Below, one piece after another: positions 35,700-46,383 of a DNA stretch of 64,000 nucleotides; the first letter of the stretch is position 1, and every line of letters starts with the position of its first letter. The position numbers and the translations under genes are program-made. The notes beneath the pieces were generated by a model. That model was not told the DNA's origin. It did no database searches and saw only the letters and a program-made list of their open reading frames with translations. Source of the DNA: Gnetum montanum (taxonomy: Eukaryota > Streptophyta > Gnetopsida > Gnetales > Gnetaceae). The stretch spans positions 990,166-1,054,165 of the forward strand of contig MNCI01006151.1 of NCBI GenBank assembly GCA_015680685.1. Reading direction: 5' to 3'.

Positions 35700-36700
35700 C
35701 CTCAATTTTTGGAAGAATTAGAGTTACCTCTCTAAAGATCTTGGCTTGATGTCTCCTCCACCTCCATGATTTGTACATCTTTATCTTTGGCTACCTTATG
35801 AAGTGAACATTTCCATTGCTTGTATCCCCATTCTCCACACTTTAAGCATTAAATCTTGGATGAGCTATTGCCTTAACCCTTGTCTCCTTTTTCTTTGTCC
35901 TTATTGGCTTTTCCCTTCTCATCACCCTTCATAGTCTTCTTCTCATGGCTATCATCTTTTTCTTTAAATATGGACTTGGATCTCTTCTTTGATTTGGGTC
36001 CCTTCTTCTTTTCCTTGGAATTTTTGTTGCTCCTATCTCTAAATCCACTTAGTTTCTTTTTTATTCCCTATGTGCTAAGTCATAAGCTTCATCAAGAGTG
36101 TTTGGCTCATAAAAGAATAACTCCTATTGATACGTCATTTTGAGACCTCCTAAAAAGATTGACCCTTATTCATATTTCTCCTAGTTTACTTTAGCTTAAT
36201 GGAATATGCCACAAATTTTGAGGCAAAATATTTTAACATCTTTGTCATCTTTCCTTAGAAATTTCAACTTTATAATGGTTTCTTACCTTTGATGAGACTG
36301 TTAAGATTTTATTCTTAACGTATATTCTATCATATTTTAATCTCTAATGGATGTATGATTTTTTCTTTCATAACCTTAGGACTACTTTTCCCACCAAGTA
36401 GAAGTCATACCTTCTAATCTAGATTCAACAATAAGTACCCTCAAATTATTTGGTACCCCTTCCAAGTCAAAGTACTTGTCAAGTACCTTTAGCTAACTTG
36501 AAAATGAATTTGTGTCATCTACAACATTGAATGTCTTCAAGTAAATGTACAAAAGTCTGGTAGCATTACAAAACACTCTAGCAAGTCTTACTTCATCTTC
36601 CTCATCTAGCTTGCTATGAGAAGAAGTAGCTATGACTGTTTGAGCTCTCAAAATTCTCATATAGTTAATATGGAATTAAATTTTGGGCCATTTCTAGAGT
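35700..36700 (-). pseudogene. Element F gag remnant
   Basis: On the minus strand: VPNNLRVLIVESRLEGM with TSTWWEK (retrotransposon-gag core), then FYEPNTLDEAYDLAHRE (matching FYEPNILDEAYD of E), a Lys-rich linker, and the zinc knuckle CLKCGEWGYKQWKC, where the His of CX2CX4HX4C is Tyr. Stops and small indels disable it. The N-terminus runs into element G near 36,700. Confidence 0.72.
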
Positions 36701-36779
36701 TTTCTCTAGTAGAAGTACAAGAATAATTTCATGTATCATCATTTTGGTTAATAATTTCTATAAATAGTGTCTGTTACCT

Positions 36780-38760
36780 CATCTTGGGAAAGACATATCA
36801 ATTTTAGCATAATAAACATGATGATACTATAATAAAAATAGAAGGAACTATAGTGTTACAATAAAATCCATCACTAGAGCACTAAATTTACCAAGCATTA
36901 GTGTTACAATAGCTCAAATATCCACCAAATTAGACATAGATGCTAGATATCTTTAGTTAAATAGAGCTTGTAAAAGCAAAGAAAAAGAGTAAAATGAAAC
37001 TACCACTACATAGAAGATCTATTTCAAGATTGATACCTATCATATCTATCCCATGAAGAGATTGAATAGAATATCTCATGCTACTAGGAAAAGTGCTATC
37101 CTAATGAGAAATATCAAGCAAAAATAATCCATTTTGGCTTCTTGGAATACAAAGTCGATTTGAAGAAAAGAAATCAGGTAAGCCTAAACTTTGATTCCCT
37201 TGTTTGATCAAAAAAGTTATGCAAACAAGCTAGTATTTTTGGGTACACCAATGATACATCAAGAAAAGTTCCAAATGCTTCCTATGCTAAAATTTCCAAG
37301 ATAGTCTAATAAAGAAAGATTAGGTTGAAATGACACCAAGCATAGAATTAGTAGTAGCATCAACACCAATAGGCAACATACTAGCCATAGGAGTACAATA
37401 GGTAGGAGCTAGTACTTTAGTATCAGTAATAGAACAATGAGACTATAGGCTTGCAATGAACCATTTACAGTAGTTAGTTGAAACTGTGAGCTAGTGAATA
37501 AGGGATATGTCAAGAATTTTTCTAGTTAGAAAAAAGCCAAACCAACCTATAGTGTTAATAGGTATAATTAGTGAACAAGTTTCTCTATAATCTATAAATG
37601 AAGACTAGATACAACGAATCTCAACAAATGCTACATCATTTCAAGTCACATTCAAATTAAAAGAGGATGCTACTATAGTATTAATGGAGCATAAAGATGA
37701 ATAGGAAGCTCATAATCTTATCACAAAATATATTAAAGAAACCTTCAATATTCTTATCATGTTACCCATTGACTTTACCAAGGCACAACATGCTCAAGTT
37801 GTGGTTAGAAAATCTTGAAAAACAAAAGGAAAGGAGATAATGAATATTGATGAACATGAAGATACACAAGATAGATTAATGCAAATAGGCTAAATCATGT
37901 AGGATATTTGTGATAATCTTGATAATAGAACTATAGTGCAGTCAAAATTAATTTCCATAAAAGACAAGCTGGTGATATTAGAAACAAGGTTTCATCATGC
38001 TGAGTTAAAGATCAAAAAATTCCAAGATGAATTAGCCCAACTTAGGATTTACAGAAAAGATCCAAAAAATTATATAACATTAGAATACCTTGAAGATTTC
38101 AAAACTAAGTAGGTAAATAAGCTATGGCTAAGCAACATCAATTGGAATTTGAAAGAGAAAAGGAAATATGGAACACATCTACTACAAATGCCAAGATGTA
38201 CAACCATGCCAAAGAAATTACTATACTAGAATAGGAGAATAAGAAACTTATTATAGAAAATACGAGATTGAAAAATGTCAAGAAGAAGAAATATCAGCTA
38301 AAAGAAGACTTAAAGTAGCCAAGAGAGAAATTTGCTGAAGTCAACCTTAAAATAAAACAACTAGATAAAGAGAACAAAACCTTATAAATGGAATAAGTCC
38401 ACATCATTTGACAAAAGTCTATAATAGAAATCAGCACATGGTAGAATGAGGCCAAAAAGCATGAGATGTTGAAAGAACACTTTAGAGACCAAGTGGGAAT
38501 GCATAAGAAATTCAATAAAAAAGAGATCTAGATGAAAAAATCCAAAATCATTCATGTTATATAATAACTACCAAATTGGTAGGTTATCCTAGATAGTCCT
38601 ACTTTGGTCCATTAGGCAAAACTAGAGGTCACGAATCTACAAATTAAGGATTTGACAAAGTACAAGGAGTTGGAAAGTCTATGATATGATAACTTAACCA
38701 TGTTAAAATTAAGGAAACCTAGAAATGAGTTGGAGTAATAATTGACAACCATTTACTTAT
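36780..38760 (+). pseudogene. Element G ORF3 remnant, first part
   Basis: It aligns with A2 ORF3 (CATCAATTTTGGCATAATAA at 11,122 against CATATCAATTTTAGCATAAT here) and with A. It is a Glu/Lys/Gln-rich, coiled-coil-like sequence with many TAG and TAA stops. The second part lies at 39,857-40,240, where ANLARRMNDYQY-type sequence matches A2 near 13,220. Function unknown. Confidence 0.6.
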
Positions 38761-39856
38761 TGAGGATCAATAACTTAGAAGGGGATTTGAATAAGTTCCC
38801 CAATAACATTTTCACTAGCCACAAGAACATACTAAATTTTATGTGGTTTCCTAACTTGGGTACATCCACACTAAGAGGGTAGAATCTATGCATACCTCCA
38901 AACTTTTTTTTCTCTAAAAAAGAGTGGTTTGAAGGACATCATACCCTGTACAAGCTCTAAGATCCACTCCGTTGTGTTTCATTACTATGAAACCACTCAA
39001 CCATGAAAGGTACCAACAATCTTAGAATGTGGTTTTAAGGATTCTACAACCTTTACAAACTTGAGCGTTGCTTTGGAGTGTTTTGACACCACAAAACCAC
39101 TCAATTCCATAGGATCCCAACAAGCTCAATACAGATGCCTTCTCACAAGAAGCACATAAACCCCACAAGGCTATAAGAAAGAAAGAAAAGAATAAGAAAA
39201 GAATGTAACTAAATTTATAAATCCTTGTACTTACATCTTAGTACAAATTACAATCAAGAAAATGATGTTACAATGAGGAGAAAGAATATAATTTCATAGG
39301 ATAGATAATGATAGATCTTTTTGTGAATAGTGTTTGCATAATTCCCAAGATTTTGTCATGATCTTATAGCCTCAAAGTTTCAAATAACTCCTTGTAATTT
39401 ATGCAACAGCTACTAAATGGCCAGTGTAGAAATCTACTATGAAGTTGAGACATTTGATTGAGATTGGCCTCAATGCAAGAGATACATCTAACTAGCAAGT
39501 GGGAAATCTATAGTGGGACATCTACAGTGAGACATCTATTTTTGGAAATAAACATCTACTATTTTTCCAAGACATCTACCAAACTTTTGAACTTTGAATT
39601 TTGAGGTTTTCTCTAGTCAATTTTTCTTCTTGGTAGTCCTTGGAGCATCTTCAGTTGACTTGTAAACTTCATTTTTGGCCATGATTTCATCTTGCCTATG
39701 TAGTATTCATTTCAACATCTTGACATAGATCTCATTTCCTTAAGTTCTTAGATCTCTTTATGGAGTTCTTATTCATGTCCTACAAAATTATTATCCATCA
39801 CAAACATTCTATATTCTCCGTTTTCCTTAAGGTTTTAACATACCAAAAGGTCAACA
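38761..39856 (-). repeat. Solo LTR inserted in element G (1,096 bp)
   Basis: On the minus strand it starts TGTTGACCTTTTGGTATG and ends TTATTGATCCTCA, so it has TG...CA ends. Flanks CTTAT (38,756-38,760) and CTTTT (39,857-39,861) form a 4/5 target duplication. It interrupts ORF3 exactly where A2 continues without a break. It has GATGTCT motifs (GAGACA at 39,447 and 39,529). No internal element sequence is present, so it is a solo LTR left by LTR-LTR recombination. Confidence 0.75.
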
Positions 39857-40240
39857 CTTTTTGTATGAAAAAAAGTTTATAGCTAAGAAAGAAGTGTAAT
39901 AGAAATTACATGTTGTTAATTTAATAATCTAATTAGAAAAAGCCAATTATTGTGATAAAAAATATGTAGTAGTAAACTTGGCTAGAAGAATGAATGACTA
40001 TCAATATTTGTAGAAATTAGTCAAGGCCTTTGAGATTAAGAGGAATAAATGTGCAGCATGGTATGTTAAGGCCAATGAATTATTCTCATAGTTGTCATGT
40101 CCTTCAAAAGTACCTATAATAAATAATCTTTCAAAATTTACATGGACAAGTAACAATTCCAATATTGAAGAAGAAAAACTAAGAGTGCTACTAAATGTTT
40201 TTTACGTGAGGAAGTTATAGCATTATGAAAGTAACCTTAA
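39857..40240 (+). pseudogene. Element G ORF3 remnant, second part
   Basis: It continues ORF3 after the solo LTR: KAFEIKRNKCAAWYVKANE-like sequence near 40,025 matches KAFKLERTXFVACYMKENK of A2 near 13,257 (X is a stop). It ends at about 40,240. A noncoding stretch then leads to the LTR. Confidence 0.6.
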
Positions 40241-40519
40241 AAATAATTGATGTAACAAAAGCTACCATTACTAAGGACCACATGAAGACCTACATCAATA
40301 ATCTTGCAAATTTTATCATGATTCATTTATTTTTTATTTTTTATTTATTGTCAATGTTTTTCAATCATGTTTTACATGATATTTTTGTAATCTACTCGAA
40401 TTAAGATGCAACACTCAAAGTCAACTAGTAGTTAATATTTGTATGTAGTATGTTTTTATATCTATATCATCCCACAATTTTTGAAAAATATTTATCCTTC
40501 TTTTGTTTTAACTCAAGGA

Positions 40520-41312
40520 TGTAATTGGAACACCTATGATATCATAGCTATAATATCATAGTTGCAATATTGTAGCATAACTAATGATGTCATAGATGAG
40601 ATGTAGTGGGTAGTCATTATGCCTATAAATATTTGCCTACCATTGGGTCAAAATCATCTTTTGGTTAGTCTTATAGAAAAACTCTTGTGGTTTTACTTTG
40701 AAAATTTAGAGTTAGTTGTGAGTACTTGTAGTATGGTGATAAACCAATTTACGACATCTTTATTCAAATGGAGTGTACCTGAACACACTTCATATCTGGC
40801 AATAAAGATTGGGATTTTTCTTCATCATTGTAATGTTTCACTTAGACTAGATTTACTTTCTATGAAATTTAGTTTCCATCTACATTTTACATTTTTAATA
40901 TTTGTTAATCATTTGAAAAAATAAGAATGATTAATTTCAAGTACATATATATAATCATCTAGTAACCTAATAGTGACTTAGGCTAATTTACTTAGTATAA
41001 GATCTCTTAGTAATCCCAGTGGTGGTTATATTAGCCACATCATGTATGACAAGTCAAAACCAAATACTTATCACCATTAGACTAGTTAACTTACTTTACA
41101 TTCATTCCAACCTGTATCATTCAATCATAAACCTTAGCAAGAGTTAAACCTTACATCTTAGCCCTTACTAACTCTAGTAGGAAGATAACATTCATCAACT
41201 TACTATCAATAGGTTAATATAAAATATTGTTTCATCTATAGATTACAACTTGTTCATGTGCATACATTTGTAACTTGTATGATTGGTTGTTGGAAACTCT
41301 TGTTACTCATCA
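40520..41312 (+). repeat. 3' LTR of element G (about 793 bp)
   Basis: It shares blocks with the A2 and D LTRs: TTAGAGTTAGTTGTGAGTAC (about 40,708), AATAAAGATTGGGATT (40,801), and TGTATGATTGGTTGTTGG near the end. It ends GTTACTCATCA. The exact start is uncertain because the TGATGA terminus is eroded. TATA-like CTATAAATA near 40,623. Confidence 0.7.
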
Positions 41313-41536
41313 TAGACTATGCAAACAATGAGGTGTTAGTCTAGTGATAAAACTCTTAATTTAAAAGCTCCAAGTTGTGGGTTCAATTCTAGTAGGTAAT
41401 ACTAAGTTATAAAGTCCTAATTAGATTATATATCTTTGGTTTTACTTATATTAAAATTATTTTGAGGTTCCAACCTCCATCCCATATAGTTATTTTAGGG
41501 TTTCAACACCCCTCCCCCCATCATAAACTATGTAAA
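41308..41536. repeat. Target-site duplication pair of the SINE
   Basis: The 18-bp copies at 41,308-41,325 and 41,519-41,536 differ by two transitions (G/A and C/T). The length fits LINE-mediated insertion. Confidence 0.78.
41326..41518 (+). mobile_element. tRNA-derived SINE (about 193 bp) with 18-bp target duplications
   Basis: The head resembles a tRNA with a pol III A box (TAGTCTAGTGATA at 41,337-41,349) and a B box (GGTTCAATTCT at 41,380-41,390). The spacing is normal for tRNA promoters. A tRNA-unrelated body follows and ends in a C-rich tail (ACACCCCTCCCCCC). It is flanked by CATCATAGACTATGCAAA (41,308-41,325) and CATCATAAACTATGTAAA (41,519-41,536), 16 of 18 identical. The target lies at the very end of the element G LTR, so the SINE is younger than G. 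Confidence 0.8.
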
Positions 41537-42599
41537 TAAAGCATTGAGAATGAAGAACACATCTTTGTATTTTTCCTATATCTGGATCACATTCAAATGA
41601 ATTCTAATATTAATTATAATTTACTAATTATTTCCTTTCAAATTAACCTTATATCCTTAGGGCATTACGTTATTGATGTTTTCAACATTCTTTGGAAATG
41701 TGTTGAGACATTGTAACCATCCAACAAATCCTTTGTGATTTCCTAGACATACTAAAAACTTCTAGTTTATAATTTCAAGTAAATAGACTTATTTTATGCT
41801 TGAAATTTTTAATTTTTTAAATTTAAGAAGCTTATGTTCAAGGTTAGAATGAGGTACCATAATTTCTCTATCATACTTCCTTCCTTCCTAATGTTTGGTA
41901 TCATTATGCCAAAGGTTGTTGCATCATTATTCCAGAAAAGTCATCAGAAGAAAGACTAAAAAAGATATAAGAAAAATGATTTAAAATGATGTGAGGAAAT
42001 TGTAAATAAACAACAATCTAGGTCTTCATAAATGTAAATGGTAAAAGAAAACTCATGTAGCTAATCTTATTTAATTGAGAAAAATATAGGATGATGATGA
42101 TAAAAAATAATTAATTAAAATACTTTAGAAAAATATTTTACAAAGTTTCGTATGCATTTCTCGTAGCAAAACATAAAGTATTAAGAACTAAATTCAGATT
42201 TAATTTCGGACTTAGTTCTTGGAAAATGATAATTTGGTCAAAAGGTATAAGTATCTTATTGTAAATATGTTTTTAAAAAAATTATCAAAGTATAACAAGA
42301 ATAGTTTATCTACATGATCAAACAAGAACTTAAGAATTTCTACAAGCTTTTTTTTTTCTATGTAAGATTCCTACATAGTTGAACTATCATTTTGATGATA
42401 TCTATGCATTTTATTCTAATATTTTTTCAAGAGAAGATGATATTTGTTATTACAATTTTTATTAAACTCCTTTTCATTTACCCTGGAAAAATTTATAGAT
42501 GATATTAACAAATTAGCATATGGAAAAACTATAAATTAAAATGTTTTATATGTTAAATTGATTAAATGAGAAAGACCATCTATTTACATAGAAATTTGA
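41537..42599. other. AT-rich stretch, possible upstream part of the LINE
   Basis: No clear protein motif is visible. It may be the eroded 5' part of the LINE that follows (endonuclease region), but I cannot find the diagnostic endonuclease motifs. Confidence 0.35.
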
Positions 42600-44380
42600 A
42601 AAAGATTAAATGTTGTTGCTATTAATGGTCTTGTAGAATAGTGGAAGATCAGTTAGGTAATGTTTATTTATAAGAAAGATGTTAGAAATAATTTAAATAA
42701 CTATTGTATGATAATTTTAAGTAGTATTTTTGCTAACTTATTAGATACTATTCTAGAAATAAGAATAAGTAATTGATCAAAAAAAATAATGTGAGAGCAA
42801 TTGATTAATCAAGTTTCAAATAGAACCATTTTACTATTGATCATCTTATCACTCTTAAGAATTACATTGAATTTGTAAAAAAAAAAAAATAATATATGAT
42901 CATTTGTTTATTTTATAGATTTTAAATAAGCTTATGATCTAGTGAGTAAAAAAAAGGTTAAGGCTATAGCTAAATAACAAAGGCCTTCTTGTAGAACTCA
43001 TAGAAATGGCTCAAAAGTTGTGTAAAACAAATTATCATCAAGCTTAAAGGTGATGAATCAAAAAATAATTTTAAATTTTTGAGTAAAATTAGGGTGAAGA
43101 AAAGCTATTATTTATCCTCAACACTCTTTCATCTCTTCATTGATTAGTTATAAGCATGGTTGTGTAATGAAGGGCATAAACATGTCATAAAAATAGGTTT
43201 TCAAGCAATGAACCTACTTTAGTCCTTGTTTATGTAGATGCCCATGCTTTAATATATACCACTAAAATAGGTATATCTAATATATTGAAAATTTTAGAAA
43301 ATATTTACATGTTGTATGAATTTCAAATCAATGTAGCAAAAACTAAAATGATGATAATGGGGCACAAGAAACATGTCTAATAATTTTTAACCTTAAATTG
43401 AAATTTTTTACTTACATCCATTGAGACTCTTTGGATCTATCAAACTAGTTTCAGAATTTCCTTTACATAATTTCTTTCAATTTATAACTCAATATGACCT
43501 AGTGGAATCAAGCTTGTATCCCAGGGCTACCCAGCAAAGTCTACTACCACTAAGCTAACACCTTATTATTAAATTTGCTAATGTATTTCTAGATTTTTGA
43601 CCCTTTTTTAGATCTATAATATGTAAACAATTAAAAATGGGATTAAATACATTAAGAATAGAATAGCAAGAGAGATAAAGATTATGTATAAAATTAAAAA
43701 AAAATCTAAGGCATTAAAAATTTTATCTTGAAAAGTCAAAAAGAAATATTTTGAATAATTATTTATTCCTTTGTGTTATATGGATGCATAATTTGGAAAT
43801 CTAACCATGTTTTAGTGCTAAAAAATGAAAGGCCATTGAAAAACCACAAAAGATATTTTCACTTAATAAATTAAAAGTCAAAGTACAAACACTTTATTCC
43901 ATGCTTTTGTTAGGGTCTAATATATTTCCTTTAGAAGTAAAAAATATGTGTCAAATTATTACTTGGACTTAAAACTTAGAAAAAATAAAATATATTAAAT
44001 TTTCTGAAAAAACGTAAGAGCATGGATGGAATTTCCAAGGGATACAATGGTAAAGACCTGAGATATCTCATTAGAGGATTTATAAAGTAATCATTCTAAT
44101 AAATTTATACATAAATATAGAAGGCAAGGAAAAAAATTTATTTAGAATACATAAGAGGTAATTAGTTAAACTAGAAAGTTTACTAGATGCCAACTATACT
44201 TCCAATAAGATGTCATATTTTCATTAGTTGGCTTCATTTAAGTTCACATCATCTTAGGATAGAAAACAAAAGATGGATGCAACTTCCTAAAGAGAAACAC
44301 ACATGTAGGCTAATTGATTATAGAGATCTCAATGATGATTATTATGTTTTTCTTAGTTTTTTTAAATAGACATAATATAA
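42600..44380 (+). pseudogene. LINE reverse transcriptase remnant (non-L1 type)
   Basis: RT blocks in order: VMFIYKKDVRNNLNNY and ILSSIFANLLDTILEIRIS (42,657 on), FTIDHLITLKNYIEF (42,830), YFIDFK-stop-AYDLV (42,909; catalytic block A), KSYYLSSTLFHLFID near 43,098, LVYVDAHALIY at 43,225 (the YADD loop reads YVDA), FQINVAKTKMMIMG near 43,321, and a C-terminal HLRIENKRWMQLPKEKHTC block at 44,247. These are the conserved blocks of I/Jockey/CR1-like LINEs, not plant L1. Several frameshifts and stops. The A-rich run at 42,877 causes one of the frame changes. Confidence 0.72.
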
Positions 44381-44980
44381 TATTATGCTCTTGAAGAAGA
44401 TAGAATACCCTTAAAGGTTGAAGCTATTTTGAGGAAATACCCTACATGAATAATTTTTTTACATCATCATTTGCTAGATACTTTAGAAAATTGATGATAG
44501 AAACCTATGATAAGTAATAGCTTCATGAGAGAGTTCTATGATTACATTCTTCATTCAAATCCTAGGAAAGATTACAAATTGGTAAAATAAGCATTATTTC
44601 AAAAAAAATTGAAAAATATGGAAGAAAAAAATAATTTATATTTGAACAATGTCAAGGGAGGACTTAATTTAAAGATAAACTATTTATCTATTACTATTCC
44701 TCATGATTTACAATGCACAATTACCAAAGCATGAATCAAATATCATCACCTAAGAATTGAAATATGTAGATGGATCACAATTTCTTATGAAGAATATGTC
44801 AACTATGTAGTACAAATAGTATTAAATATGAATACTACATTTTCCTATAATGTATTACATTTGAGCATACTAGAAAGAGATGAGATATTGTAGTTGCAAA
44901 TTTGGTTAATTTGTTCCAAATGTAATAAAAAGAACTTGGCAATTTTTAATGATGTTTTCAAAAGTTATAGCATGTATATT
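44381..44980 (+). pseudogene. Second LINE C-terminal-like remnant
   Basis: A second block YHHLRIEICRWITISYEEY at 44,741 resembles the C-terminal block at 44,247, followed by LHLSILERDEI and a short open frame to 45,100. It is either a duplicated tail or a second, 5'-truncated LINE copy of the same family. Confidence 0.5.
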
Positions 44981-46383
44981 TTTACTATCCAATTAATCCA
45001 AATGATCTCTAATGTAATAAAATTTAAGTTTCAATATTACAATAAAAATTCTATGTTATATTTTCTTCTTACATTCAATGTTAGTGGGACACTTTATTAA
45101 CTTAATATTTAGCTTTCATGATACAAAGGTAACACATATCTAGGCATAATAATGCCTCAATTTCAATTTCACAACATCACAGTATATTACTATCTTCATT
45201 CAAAGCTTGCATACTTTGGTAATGGATATAACATCCCTAACAGAAGCTGCTACATGTTCTAGGATTTCATTTAGTAAATGGATCAACATATCAAAAATGG
45301 TTGTGGTGTTGTCACTTGGCCATGTGATCATGATGCTACCATGCACCCTTGTATCTACACTAGTCTCCATGATATAAATGTAGTGTAGTTGAGGAGATTA
45401 ACCTATGGTTATTGAGGTTTATGTAAAGCCTTCCTTCTAGGAAATTAGGCCTAGACCCAATCATAAGTCCTTTTCTACTAAATAAGTCTAAGCTTAATCC
45501 AATAAGATTATGTCTTATATTTGTTAAACAAAAATTACACATATTGATGTGAAGGAGCATTGTAACCCTAACTAATTTGTAACCCTCTCAAATTTACACT
45601 AATATGAATGTGTCTAAGTTATTAGAGTTTGTACGTGTATTTTTGAGAGAAATTAAAAATCATGTATTAAATAAAATAAAAAAATTATAAAATGTGCTAC
45701 AAGTCCTTAATATAATAAGCAAGTGAGACCTAGAAATCATTAAAAAATACATTGAATAGATCATCAAAAACTACCATAACGTGTCAAATGCATCATCAAA
45801 AGTAACATTTTACTAAAAGGTAGCAGTAAGGTAGGAGGAAGGGATAGCAGGTAATGTAGGATATCAAGTCATGTTAGTTGAATTATCATTATGTGGAAGA
45901 GTAGCCTAAGAAATCTATTGGAATTAAGCTTATTCCCATCCCACAAGTCAAAAAGCTATATCTCATGGTACCTGGTATAAGCAAGAGCATCATTTAGTTA
46001 TAGCATAATACTTGTCTTGTATTTAGTGAAGGTTAGGGTTAGGAGAGAATAAGTGGTGTAAGGATAATGGTAGAATCTAAAAGGCCTAGCAAGACTATGA
46101 AAAACCTAAAGCTATTTATAAATAAGTGTGACTTGTCATCATTTAAGCTCAAGTTCCTAAGTACTTGGTCAAGGGTGAATGGGTTCTTCAATAACAAGTA
46201 GTTCATGACTCCTGAGTACAATTGGGGCTTGGGGATCAAGACAATTATTGTGAGGATGCATAGTGGAGAGCTTTATGGATGAGAATTTAAAATTATGTGG
46301 GTTCAATGTCATTAGGAATTTCAATGTAGAATAAAGCTTTCATGTTTTGTGCACAAGCAGAAGTATTCCATGTCTACAGTCAA
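44981..46383. other. Unassigned AT-rich sequence; target region of element C
   Basis: No conserved frame or recognised repeat. Element C inserted after GTCAA at 46,379-46,383, so this sequence should be continuous with the DNA after 56,207 once C is removed. Confidence 0.45.

Larger units (their letters stand above)
29850..36700 (-). mobile_element. Element F: gag-protease retrotransposon, minus strand, split by element E
   Basis: Read on the minus strand: gag (about 36,650 to 35,700), protease (35,600 to 35,300), a purine-rich tract next to 35,061, then a 3' LTR from 35,061 to 34,677, interrupted by element E (30,438-34,676) and continuing from 30,437 to about 29,850. The two LTR halves join in register with the element E LTR. 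No RT, RNase H or integrase lies between protease and LTR. The 5' side is truncated against element G near 36,700. Confidence 0.72.
36710..41312 (+). mobile_element. Element G: partial Athila-like element (ORF3 and 3' LTR) with nested solo LTR
   Basis: ORF3 homology begins at about 36,780, is interrupted at 38,761 by a 1.1-kb solo LTR, resumes at 39,857 and continues to about 40,240. A 3' LTR follows. Nothing upstream (LTR, gag, pol) is present. Its left edge lies at almost the same ORF3 position as that of A2. Confidence 0.68.

Noticed and set aside
35880-36143. Plus-strand hydrophobic, Phe/Leu/Ser-rich frame
   Set aside because: It is the complement of the Lys-rich linker of the minus-strand element F gag.
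27400-39600. GATGTCT repeats as a CRISPR-like or satellite array
   Set aside because: Spacing is irregular, units are 7-10 bases and occur in both orientations inside LTRs; this is a plant nuclear genome.
46028-46045. GGTTAGGGTTAGG, a telomere-like repeat
   Set aside because: Only about two units, and not the TTTAGGG unit expected in most plants; chance or LTR-derived.
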